17,419 nt of DNA from an uncultured Oscillospiraceae bacterium (lineage in GTDB: Bacteria > Bacillota > Clostridia > Oscillospirales > Oscillospiraceae), in contig CAKTOJ010000030.1 in the NCBI GenBank assembly GCA_934589665.1, positions 1 to 17,419 on the forward strand. The letters run 5' to 3'. The translations under genes and the position numbers were made by a program. Position 1 is the stretch's first letter; each line of letters opens with the position of its first letter. Of the stretch, positions 8,487 through 15,534 are shown piece by piece. The notes beneath the pieces were generated by a model. It was not told the origin of the DNA. It made no database searches and worked only from the letters and a program-made list of their open reading frames with translations.

Positions 8487-9272
8487 TCAGTCCAGCGTGA
8501 TCTCCAGCGGCGCACCCAGCGTGACCGGCCCGCCGATGGAAGCGGCGGAGACCGCACCGTTCTTTCGCACCACACTTGCACGGATCACGCCTGCGGGCTG
8601 GAGATAATCCTGCTCAAAAAGACCGTCGGAGATCCCTTCACTCTCGGCGACGGCACAGGCGACGGAGCCGCTGCCGCAGCTTCCCTCCCAGACAAGCGTG
8701 CCGGTATCCACGACCTTGACCAGCGGCGTCATGCGCCGCGTCGCGCGGTCGAGGAAGATGACGCCGTAGGCGTCAAGGCCGGCGATGGCAGAGAAAATCG
8801 GTTCGACCGCATGGAAAAAGTTCTCATCCGGCACGGCATCCACCACGAAATGCGCGATCCCGCCGAGGTCGACCAGCGTGCCGGTACAGCCGTTTGCCCC
8901 AATTGTGCGGATAGAGCGGGGGAGGGGCATTTCAGCGCTGGCAGTCCCCTGCGTAAGGTCGACATGTGCTGTGACAAGGCCGTCACAGCCGCTCACGCGG
9001 AGCAGTACATCGGAAAGACCGCCCTTTTGCTGCGCAGTATACATGGCATAAGCGCGCGTCGCATTGCCGCAGAATTCGCCGCCCATCATTTCCATGCAGC
9101 CGTCCGCGCCGTCAGGAGCGGGACAGGCGAAGCCGACCTGCTCAATCTGCATGTCCGAAAGCGTGCGCATGAGCTGTGCGGAAAGTGCCGCGCGCTCCGC
9201 TTTTTCAATCGGATCAAGGACAAAGAGCGTGATGTTGCCGGCGGGATCGGCGCGCAGGACATGAAGCTTCAT
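8487..9272 (-). CDS. DapF-fold cofactor-independent amino-acid racemase/epimerase
   Basis: A 261-residue member of the diaminopimelate epimerase fold, two similar alpha/beta halves each supplying one catalytic cysteine. The first is C68 in MMGGEFCGNATRA (residues 62-74), the second C199 in WEGSCGSGSVAC (195-206), so the two-base racemisation machinery is intact. True DapF usually has a CGNGxRC-type first motif and a Glu-Arg-Gly stretch before the second cysteine that helps bind DAP. I see neither, and the protein is shorter than typical DapF. Related DapF-fold enzymes include the histidine racemase CntK of staphylopine synthesis and a histidine racemase from Fusobacterium. Because it sits between hut/C1 genes, a histidine (or other amino-acid) racemase is my preferred guess. 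DapF annotation by similarity would be uncertain. It has its own promoter (9312-9340) and a GGGGAGG ribosome site. Confidence 0.85.
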   Translation of the reverse strand: MKLHVLRADPAGNITLFVLDPIEKAERAALSAQLMRTLSDMQIEQVGFACPAPDGADGCMEMMGGEFCGNATRAYAMYTAQQKGGLSDVLLRVSGCDGLVTAHVDLTQGTASAEMPLPRSIRTIGANGCTGTLVDLGGIAHFVVDAVPDENFFHAVEPIFSAIAGLDAYGVIFLDRATRRMTPLVKVVDTGTLVWEGSCGSGSVACAVAESEGISDGLFEQDYLQPAGVIRASVVRKNGAVSAASIGGPVTLGAPLEITLD

Positions 9273-9311
9273 GATGATCCTCCCCTTTTGATGCTGGAAA
9301 CAGATGAAAGA

Positions 9312-9340
9312 ACTTTACACCCTCTCGGGAAAGCTGTCAA
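9312..9340 (-). promoter_or_regulatory. Predicted promoter of the DapF-like gene
   Basis: On the minus strand a perfect TTGACA (9335-9340), a 17-base spacer and TAAAGT (9312-9317, 4/6 match). The leader is about 33 bases. It is back to back with the promoter of the lipoprotein gene at 9416. Confidence 0.6.
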
Positions 9341-9412
9341 TCCATTTGCGACAGAGAGACGATTCGGCCCGCCATAAAATTTGAAAGCACTATAGCCTTT
9401 TGCATTTTCCTG

Positions 9413-9435
9413 TGGTATACTGCAAATTACAGTAT
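9413..9435 (+). promoter_or_regulatory. Extended -10 promoter with overlapping palindrome, lipoprotein operon
   Basis: TGG-TATACT (9413-9421) is an extended -10 element; the -35 region is poor. A perfect inverted repeat ATACTG-N7-CAGTAT (9417-9435) covers the -10 and the predicted start near 9428, a position suited to a repressor operator. The ribosome site GGGAGGAAGG follows before the ATG at 9459. Confidence 0.5.
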
Positions 9436-9458
9436 TTCTGATCCGGGAGGAAGGATTT

Positions 9459-10721
9459 ATGAAACGAGTTCTTGCATTGCTGCTTGCGGCGATGCTTCTG
9501 ATGTCTCTGCTGCCCGGCTGCGGTAAAAAACAGGATGACGGCACGCAGGCCGATCCGACGGAGCAGGACGCAAACGCGCCGGATGCCGTGCCGGAAGAGC
9601 CGGAGCCGGAACCCTATGTCGACCCATATGAGGCGGTCAAAACCTACTGGTCGGACGATCAGCTCACGCAGGAGTGGGGGCCCGACCAGATCGTCGAGCA
9701 TCTTTTTTTCCATCCTGTCATTGCCTATCCCCAGTGGGCGTTCCACGACTGCGGCGCGAGCCAGTCGGAGCGCTACGGTCTCGATGACTGGATGGTCACG
9801 GCGGACGAATACGCGAAAATCTTGCAGGCCGTCTACGAAAAGGGTTACATCCTTGTTGCCATTGAGGATGTGTGGAGCGAGGTCACGGATGAGAGCGGCA
9901 CGCACATGGTGCGCAATACGCTCAGGCTTCCCGAGGGCAAAAAGCCGCTCATCATCAGCTTTGACGATGTAAACTACTATCCCTACATGCTTGAACAAGG
10001 CTTTACGAGCAAGCTTGTCGTCGGAGACGACGGTGAGATCTGGGCGGAGTGCACGGACCCCTATACAAAGGAGACCTTCCTGACCAAAGAGGGCGACGCG
10101 ACGACGATGCTCGATGAGTTCGTCTATGCGCATCCCGATTTCTCACTCAACGGCGCAAAGGCCATCTTCTCACTCACCGGCTATTACGGCATCCTCGGCT
10201 ATCGCACGCAGGACGACCGCGATATTGCCAAGGACAGTCCTGAGCGCCCCACGTTTGAGGCCAACCGCGCCGCAGAGATCGAAGCGGTCAAGCCCGTGAT
10301 CGCGCGGCTCAAGGAGACCGGATGGACGTTCGGCAGCCATACCTGGGGTCACATCCGTCTGGCGGACAAGCCGCTTCAGACCGTTGTCAACGATACCGAA
10401 CGCTGGGCCGACGAGGTTGGCAGTCTGGTCGGACCCACCAGTGTCCTCTTCTATCCGCACGGCGGCCGTCCCGACGGCGACGACTGGCACAAGACCGGCG
10501 AACGCTTCCAGTATCTCCAGAGTCAGGGCTTCCGCATTTTCTGCTCGGTGGGCATCAATTCGTTCAGCTATATCAAGCCCGATATCTCCGCCGTGATCTG
10601 CGACCGTCTGCACCCCGACGGCACGACCCTGCGCCACTCGCGCAGCCGCTATCTGCAATTCTACAATGCCGAGGATATCATGGACACATCCGTTCGTCCC
10701 GACCTCGGCGTGGACTGGTAA
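9459..10721 (+). CDS. Lipoprotein with NodB-like polysaccharide deacetylase domain
   Basis: A 420-residue predicted surface lipoprotein. The signal peptide ends in a lipobox, LLPGC, with C21 as the lipidated residue. An acidic, Pro/Glu-rich linker (about 25-55) follows. Deacetylase-like motifs are present: motif 1 SFDDVN (167-172) in place of the usual TFDDG, motif 2 GSHTWGH (292-298) with the HxxxH metal pair H294/H298, and motif 3 FYPHGG (331-336). The D-H-H metal triad is therefore intact. About 120 residues separate motifs 1 and 2, much more than in ordinary NodB domains, and that segment contains its own aspartate-rich stretches. It probably removes acetyl groups from a cell-surface glycan such as peptidoglycan, but the substrate is unknown. 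It heads a run with cdd and asnS; the stop codon overlaps the cdd ribosome site. Confidence 0.85.
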   Translation: MKRVLALLLAAMLLMSLLPGCGKKQDDGTQADPTEQDANAPDAVPEEPEPEPYVDPYEAVKTYWSDDQLTQEWGPDQIVEHLFFHPVIAYPQWAFHDCGASQSERYGLDDWMVTADEYAKILQAVYEKGYILVAIEDVWSEVTDESGTHMVRNTLRLPEGKKPLIISFDDVNYYPYMLEQGFTSKLVVGDDGEIWAECTDPYTKETFLTKEGDATTMLDEFVYAHPDFSLNGAKAIFSLTGYYGILGYRTQDDRDIAKDSPERPTFEANRAAEIEAVKPVIARLKETGWTFGSHTWGHIRLADKPLQTVVNDTERWADEVGSLVGPTSVLFYPHGGRPDGDDWHKTGERFQYLQSQGFRIFCSVGINSFSYIKPDISAVICDRLHPDGTTLRHSRSRYLQFYNAEDIMDTSVRPDLGVDW

Positions 10722-10733
10722 GGAGGGCGGAGC

Positions 10734-11123
10734 ATGAGTGAACAGGAGCTGATCCAAAAGGCGGTCGGGATGCTTGAACGTTCCTACAGCCCATATTCGC
10801 ACTTTCCGGTCGGCGCGGCGCTGGAATGCGAGGACGGCACGGTCTACACCGGCTGCAACATTGAAAATTCCAGCTACAGCCTGACCATCTGTGCCGAACG
10901 CACTGCCGCGGTCAAGGCGATCAGCGAGGGACATACGAAGTTCCGCCGCATCGTCATCGCCGGCAACAGTGAGGATTTCTGCTATCCCTGCGGCGCATGC
11001 CGTCAGTTTCTCTACGAGTTCTCGCCGGACATGGAGGTCATCTGCCTCAACCGGGCGCGTGAGAGCAAAAAAATGCCGCTGCGTGCGCTGATGCCCTGCG
11101 GCTTTGATAACACGTTTTTATAA
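10734..11123 (+). CDS. cdd: Cytidine deaminase
   Basis: Deaminates cytidine and deoxycytidine to uridine and deoxyuridine in pyrimidine salvage. At 129 residues it is the small, tetrameric type. The zinc and catalytic motifs are complete: CAE (C53, E55) and PCGACRQ (C86, C89). Nucleoside-binding FPVGAAL (24-30) and NIEN (42-45) are also present. The ATG lies 12 bases after the lipoprotein stop, behind AGGAGG, so the two are very likely cotranscribed. No functional link with the lipoprotein is evident. Confidence 0.95.
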   Translation: MSEQELIQKAVGMLERSYSPYSHFPVGAALECEDGTVYTGCNIENSSYSLTICAERTAAVKAISEGHTKFRRIVIAGNSEDFCYPCGACRQFLYEFSPDMEVICLNRARESKKMPLRALMPCGFDNTFL

Positions 11124-11153
11124 GAAAATTTTATGATATGTAGGTGATCAACA

Positions 11154-12551
11154 ATGGTAGACATGACAAAAATTGCGGCGGTTTACGCCGACGCCGAGCA
11201 GTACGGCGGCAAGACTGTGACGGTCGGCGGCTGGGCCAAGACCATCCGCGACCTTAAGACCTTTGGCTTTATCGAGCTCAATGACGGCTCCTGCTTCCGT
11301 AATCTGCAGGTCGTTATGGACGCGAACATGCTTGCAAACTATAAGGAGATTGCATCACAGAATGTCGGCGCGGCGCTCATCGTCACCGGTGAGATCGTGC
11401 TGACGCCCGAGGCCAAGCAGCCGCTTGAGCTTAAGGCGTCGGAGATCGCGGTCGAAGGTGTGTCCACGCCTGACTATCCTCTCCAGAAAAAACGCCACAG
11501 CGTGGAGTTTCTGCGCACCATCCAGCACCTGCGCCCGCGCACGAACCTTTTCAACGCGACGTTCCGCGTGCGCTCCGCCGCGGCATTTGCCGTGCATGAG
11601 TTCTTCCAGAACCGCGGCTTTACCTATGTCAATACCCCCATTATCACCGGTTCCGACTGCGAGGGTGCGGGCGAGATGTTCCAGGTTACGACGCTTGATT
11701 TGGAAAACGTCCCCAAGACCGAGGATGGAAAGGTCGATTACTCCAAGGATTTCTTCGGCAAAAAGACCAGCCTGACCGTTTCCGGCCAGCTCAACGCCGA
11801 GAACTTCGCTATGGCCTTCGGTGATGTTTACACCTTCGGCCCCACCTTCCGTGCCGAGAACTCCAACACCGCGCGCCATGCGGCTGAGTTCTGGATGATC
11901 GAGCCGGAGATGGCCTTCTGCGACCTCGACGGCGATCTTGAGGTTATGGAGGCGATGGTCAAGTATATCATCACCAAGGTCATGGAGCGCTGCCCCGACG
12001 ACCTTGCCTTCTTCAACAGCTTTGTCGATAAGGGTCTCATTGAGCGGCTGCAGCATGTCGCGTCCAGTGAGTTCGGCCGCATCACCTACACCGATGCGGT
12101 GGAGCTGCTCAAAAAACACAACGACCAATTCGACTATAAGGTCGACTGGGGCACCGACCTTCAGACCGAGCACGAGCGCTTCCTTACCGAGCAGATCTTC
12201 AAACGTCCCGTGTTCGTCACCGATTACCCCAAGGAGATCAAGGCGTTCTATATGCGCCTGAACGACGACGGAAAGACTGTTGCCGCGGCAGACTGCCTTG
12301 TTCCCGGCATTGGCGAGATCATCGGCGGCAGCCAGCGTGAGGAACGTCTGGAGGTGCTTGAGAGCCGCATCAAGGAGCTTGGCATGAATCCCGAGGATTA
12401 CTGGTGGTACTGCGATCTGCGCCGTTACGGCTCCTGCCGCCACGCGGGCTTTGGCCTCGGCTTCGAGCGCATGGTGATGTATCTCACGGGCGTTGGCAAC
12501 ATCCGTGACGTGGAGCTGCATCCCCGCACGGTCGGCAACGCGGAATTCTAA
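11154..12551 (+). CDS. asnS: Asparaginyl-tRNA synthetase
   Basis: Charges tRNA-Asn with asparagine. The 465-residue class IIb synthetase has an N-terminal OB-fold anticodon-binding domain (about 18-110, [20 protein letters not shown]) and a catalytic domain. Class II motif 2 is [17 protein letters not shown] (231-247) and motif 3 is [15 protein letters not shown] (432-446). The segment around [20 protein letters not shown] (185-204) fits bacterial AsnRS rather than AspRS. The ribosome site AGGTGA is weak; a second ATG 9 bases on (11163) is a possible alternative start. The gene is 30 bases after cdd and ends at a strong terminator, so it closes the plus-strand run. Confidence 0.95.
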   Translation: MVDMTKIAAVYADAEQYGGKTVTVGGWAKTIRDLKTFGFIELNDGSCFRNLQVVMDANMLANYKEIASQNVGAALIVTGEIVLTPEAKQPLELKASEIAVEGVSTPDYPLQKKRHSVEFLRTIQHLRPRTNLFNATFRVRSAAAFAVHEFFQNRGFTYVNTPIITGSDCEGAGEMFQVTTLDLENVPKTEDGKVDYSKDFFGKKTSLTVSGQLNAENFAMAFGDVYTFGPTFRAENSNTARHAAEFWMIEPEMAFCDLDGDLEVMEAMVKYIITKVMERCPDDLAFFNSFVDKGLIERLQHVASSEFGRITYTDAVELLKKHNDQFDYKVDWGTDLQTEHERFLTEQIFKRPVFVTDYPKEIKAFYMRLNDDGKTVAAADCLVPGIGEIIGGSQREERLEVLESRIKELGMNPEDYWWYCDLRRYGSCRHAGFGLGFERMVMYLTGVGNIRDVELHPRTVGNAEF

Positions 12552-12609
12552 GAGAGACGGAATAGGCCCCGACAGGGAAGCGGCCATTTGGCAGTTCCGC
12601 GAAAGTAAG

Positions 12610-12653
12610 TGTAAAAAGGGAGGGCACACAGCTGTGTGTCCTCCCTTTTTACA
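12610..12653. terminator. Bidirectional intrinsic terminator between asnS and lpd
   Basis: A long hairpin: the outer arm TGTAAAAAGGGAGG pairs with CCTCCCTTTTTACA, and an inner GCACACA/TGTGTGT extension with one G-U pair continues the stem almost to the tip. It is flanked by A5/T5 on both strands and serves the convergent asnS and glycine-cleavage transcripts. Confidence 0.93.
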
Positions 12654-12660
12654 TTGTTGT

Positions 12661-14040
12661 TCAGCCGAGCTTCTCGCAAAGCTCTTCCAATGCGGCGGCC
12701 ATAGCTTCCTCGAAGGAGGGGTGCGGGCGCATCGCGCGGCAGAACTGCCCGGCTGTCAGATGGTTTGCCAGCGCCTGCGCCACGCCGCCGATCATATCGC
12801 TCGCATGCTCGCACATGAGCTGCGCGCCGATGAGCTCGTGTGTTTCGGTGTTTGCGATAAATTTCATAAAGCAGCGGCCCGGATCGGCAATGACGGTTTT
12901 GGCGTTTCCGAACATAACGTGTTTTCCAATCTTAACGGAGATGCCGGCCTCCTTGGCTTCGGCCTCAGTAAGGCCGACAACGGCAATCTCAGGGCGGCAG
13001 TAGATACAGCTGGGAACCACGGAAAGATCGACGTGATCCTGCACGCCGTACAGCCGCTCAACGCAGGCGATGCCCTGCGCAGTGGCGACATGCGCCAGCT
13101 GAATTTTCGACGACACATCACCGATGGCATAAACATGTGGCAGGCTCGTTTCAAAGCGTTCGTTGACGGCGATGCTGCGGCGGTCCATCTCAACTGTGAC
13201 GCCATCGGCAAACAGGCCGTCGCAGTAAGGACGGCGGCCAATGGCACAGAGCACGGCCTCACCGGAGGCGGCATCCTCCTTTTCCTTGCAGACAAAGTGG
13301 ACGGAAAGATCGTCTCCGGCCTTTTCGATACTCTGTACCATGGCGTTTGTAAAGACCTTCACGCCCTGCTTTTTGAGGATGAGGGCAAGATTCTGCCCCA
13401 GCTCTTTATCCATATTCGGCAGCAGACGGTCCATGCCCTCAATAATCGTTACTTCACAGCCGAGGTCGGCATAGAAGGCTGCAAATTCAATGCCGATCAC
13501 GCCGCCGCCGATGATGACGACGGAGCGATAGAGGTGATCGCAGTCCTCGAGCAGCTCGTCGGAGGTCATAGCCAGCTCCAGACCGGGGATCGGCGGACGG
13601 GACGGTGCGGAACCCGTGGCAATGAGAATATCGTCGCAGGTGTAGTCCTGCGTGCTGCCTTCTGTGTCTGTCACGCGGACCGCGCCGGGTGCGGTGATGA
13701 GCGCTGTGCCGCGCAGCAGATCGACTTTTGCGCTTTTGAACAGAGACTCGATGCCGGAGGAGAGCTTTTGCGAAACGGCACGCTTATAGGCAAAGATTTC
13801 TTCCATATTGACGGCGATATCTCCGGTGTGAACGCCGCAGTGTGCGCCGTTTTTTGCGTCGCGGTAGATGGCGGAGGAGTGAAGCAGTGTTTTCGTCGGG
13901 ATGCAGCCGCGGTTGAGGCAGGTGCCGCCTGCCTCGCGCCGTTCGACGACAGCGACTTTTTTCCCCAGCTTTGCCGCGCGGAGCGCGGCCTCGTAGCCGC
14001 CCGGGCCGGCGCCGATGACAATGAGCTGATAATCGGCCAT
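12661..14040 (-). CDS. lpd: Dihydrolipoyl dehydrogenase (L protein of glycine cleavage)
   Basis: Reoxidises the dihydrolipoyl arm of GcvH with NAD+ through FAD. The 459-residue flavoprotein disulfide reductase has the FAD-binding GAGPGG (10-15), redox-active disulfide C41/C46 in GGTCLNRGCIPTK, NAD-binding GGGVIG (178-183), second FAD motif YAIGDV (304-309) and the catalytic C-terminal HPSFEE (440-445). There is no fused lipoyl domain. I chose the ATG at 14040 because AAGGAG (14048-14053) lies 7 bases before it; an in-frame ATG at 14064 would start inside a hairpin with no ribosome site. It is the last gene of the gcv operon, 66 bases after gcvPB, so it most likely serves glycine cleavage rather than a 2-oxoacid dehydrogenase. 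Confidence 0.94.
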   Translation of the reverse strand: MADYQLIVIGAGPGGYEAALRAAKLGKKVAVVERREAGGTCLNRGCIPTKTLLHSSAIYRDAKNGAHCGVHTGDIAVNMEEIFAYKRAVSQKLSSGIESLFKSAKVDLLRGTALITAPGAVRVTDTEGSTQDYTCDDILIATGSAPSRPPIPGLELAMTSDELLEDCDHLYRSVVIIGGGVIGIEFAAFYADLGCEVTIIEGMDRLLPNMDKELGQNLALILKKQGVKVFTNAMVQSIEKAGDDLSVHFVCKEKEDAASGEAVLCAIGRRPYCDGLFADGVTVEMDRRSIAVNERFETSLPHVYAIGDVSSKIQLAHVATAQGIACVERLYGVQDHVDLSVVPSCIYCRPEIAVVGLTEAEAKEAGISVKIGKHVMFGNAKTVIADPGRCFMKFIANTETHELIGAQLMCEHASDMIGGVAQALANHLTAGQFCRAMRPHPSFEEAMAAALEELCEKLG

Positions 14041-14060
14041 AGTGTTTCTCCTTTTTGAGA

Positions 14061-14088
14061 GCAATACCGCCTGAAAAGGCGGTATTGC
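14061..14088 (-). promoter_or_regulatory. Intercistronic hairpin upstream of lpd
   Basis: A perfect 11-base stem (GCAATACCGCC with GGCGGTATTGC) around a 6-base loop sits between gcvPB and lpd, ending 7 bases before the lpd ribosome site. No T run follows on either strand, so it does not look like a classical terminator. It may instead set mRNA stability or the lpd expression level. Confidence 0.65.
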
Positions 14089-14106
14089 ATCGTAGTTTTC
14101 TGCCGG

Positions 14107-15534
14107 TCAGGCGAACGAATAGCGCAGGATCATATTGCGCGCTGCGCCGACCTCGTCGAGCCGCCGGACGGGCGTCGTATGCGGCGCGGTGTGGAGCGCG
14201 TCGGGATCGGAATAGGCAAGGTCAAAGAGCTTGCCGTAGATCTCACAGACCTCGTCCATGGTTTCCTTGCTCTCGGTCTCGCAGGGCTCGACCATAAGCG
14301 CCTCGTGCACGATGAGCGGGAAGTACATCGTGGGCGGGTGCAGGCCGTAGTCAAGCATGCCCTTGGCGAGGTCGAGCGCGGACACGCCCGTCTCCTTGTG
14401 AAGCTCGACGAGTGACATGACGAACTCGTGCATGCAGATCTCATCATAAGCCATGGCGAATTTCTCTGCGAGCTTTACGCGCATGTAGTTCGCGTTGAGC
14501 ACGGCGTTCATCGCGGCCTCGGGGATGCCGGATTTGCCGAGCGTGAGGACGTAGGTGAGCGCCTTGACGCAGACGTCGAAGTTGCCGTAGAAAAGCTTCA
14601 CACGGCCGATGGACTTTTCAGGGTACTCAAAATCGTATCTGCCGTCCTTCTCCACCACCAGCGGGCCGGGCATGTACTTCCGGAGGAAGTCCTTACAGCC
14701 GACTGCGCCCGCACCGGGGCCGCCGCCGCCATGCGGCGTGGCAAAGGTTTTGTGGAGGTTGGAGTGGATGCAGTCGAAGCCCATGTCGCCCGGACGCACC
14801 ACACCCATGACGGCGTTGAGGTTCGCACCGTCGTAGTAGCACAGTCCGCCCGCATCGTGGACGATCTTCGTGATCTCGAGAATGTTCTTATCGAAGATGC
14901 CGACCGTGTTCGGGTTGGTGAGCATCAGACCCGCCGTGTCGGGGCCGACAGCGGCGCGCAGTGCGTCAAGATCGACGCAGCCGTCCGCGCCGGAGGGAAT
15001 GTTCACGACCTGATAGCCGCACATCGCGGCGGTGGCGGGGTTCGTGCCGTGGGCGGAGTCGGGCACGATAATCTTCGTGCGCGCGGTGTCACCCCGGTCG
15101 GTGTGGTAGGCCTTGATGAGCAGCACACCGGTGAATTCACCGTGCGCGCCCGCCGCAGGCTGGAAGGTAACGGCGTCCATGCCGAAGATCTCGCCCAGCT
15201 CAGAGCCGAGGGTATGGAGCGCTTCCAGCGCGCCCTGCGCCGTTTCGGCGCTCTGGAGCGGGTGGAGCTGTGTGAAGCCCGGCAGCGCCGCCATGTCCTC
15301 GTCGATCTTGGGGTTATACTTCATCGTGCACGAGCCGAGGGGATAGAAGCCGTCGTTTACGCCGTGGATGCGCTTGCACAGTGCCGTATAGTGGCGCGTA
15401 AGCTCATTTTCACTTACATGGGGCAGGTGCAGGGGTGCAGTGCGTTCTTCGGGAAGCGTATATTCCGGCACGTCGCACGCGGGCATCAGGCTCATGCCGC
15501 GTCCTTTCGCGCCAAGCTCAAAAATCAGCTTCAT
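14107..15534 (-). CDS. gcvPB: Glycine dehydrogenase (decarboxylating) subunit 2
   Basis: The PLP-bearing half of the split P protein, which decarboxylates glycine and passes the aminomethyl group to the lipoyl arm of GcvH. It has 475 residues. Family hallmarks are YPLGSCTMKYNPK (64-76), GAHGEFTGVL (129-138), DSAHGTNPA (159-167) and SNLHKTFATPHGGGGPG (258-274), with K262 as the PLP lysine. The ATG at 15534 follows AAGGAGGT (15541-15548) at 6 bases. It overlaps the gcvPA stop as ATGA, indicating translational coupling and equal production of the two subunits. Upstream in-frame extensions exist but lack this ribosome site. Confidence 0.96.
   Translation of the reverse strand: MKLIFELGAKGRGMSLMPACDVPEYTLPEERTAPLHLPHVSENELTRHYTALCKRIHGVNDGFYPLGSCTMKYNPKIDEDMAALPGFTQLHPLQSAETAQGALEALHTLGSELGEIFGMDAVTFQPAAGAHGEFTGVLLIKAYHTDRGDTARTKIIVPDSAHGTNPATAAMCGYQVVNIPSGADGCVDLDALRAAVGPDTAGLMLTNPNTVGIFDKNILEITKIVHDAGGLCYYDGANLNAVMGVVRPGDMGFDCIHSNLHKTFATPHGGGGPGAGAVGCKDFLRKYMPGPLVVEKDGRYDFEYPEKSIGRVKLFYGNFDVCVKALTYVLTLGKSGIPEAAMNAVLNANYMRVKLAEKFAMAYDEICMHEFVMSLVELHKETGVSALDLAKGMLDYGLHPPTMYFPLIVHEALMVEPCETESKETMDEVCEIYGKLFDLAYSDPDALHTAPHTTPVRRLDEVGAARNMILRYSFA

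Noticed and set aside
8456..8502. Twelve-codon plus-strand frame starting GTG after AAGGAG
   Set aside because: Too short, GTG start, overlapping the end of the DapF-like gene; probably chance.
9417..9435. LexA (SOS) box at the lipoprotein promoter
   Set aside because: The CTG...CAG spacing is 7 bases, not the 10 of the Escherichia coli box, and it does not match the CGAAC-type Gram-positive box.
12493..14058. 521-codon plus-strand reading frame opposite lpd
   Set aside because: It is fully antisense to a protein with all lpd motifs, shows no recognisable domain, has no ribosome site, and begins inside the asnS 3' end. It is a by-product of GC-rich codon use.
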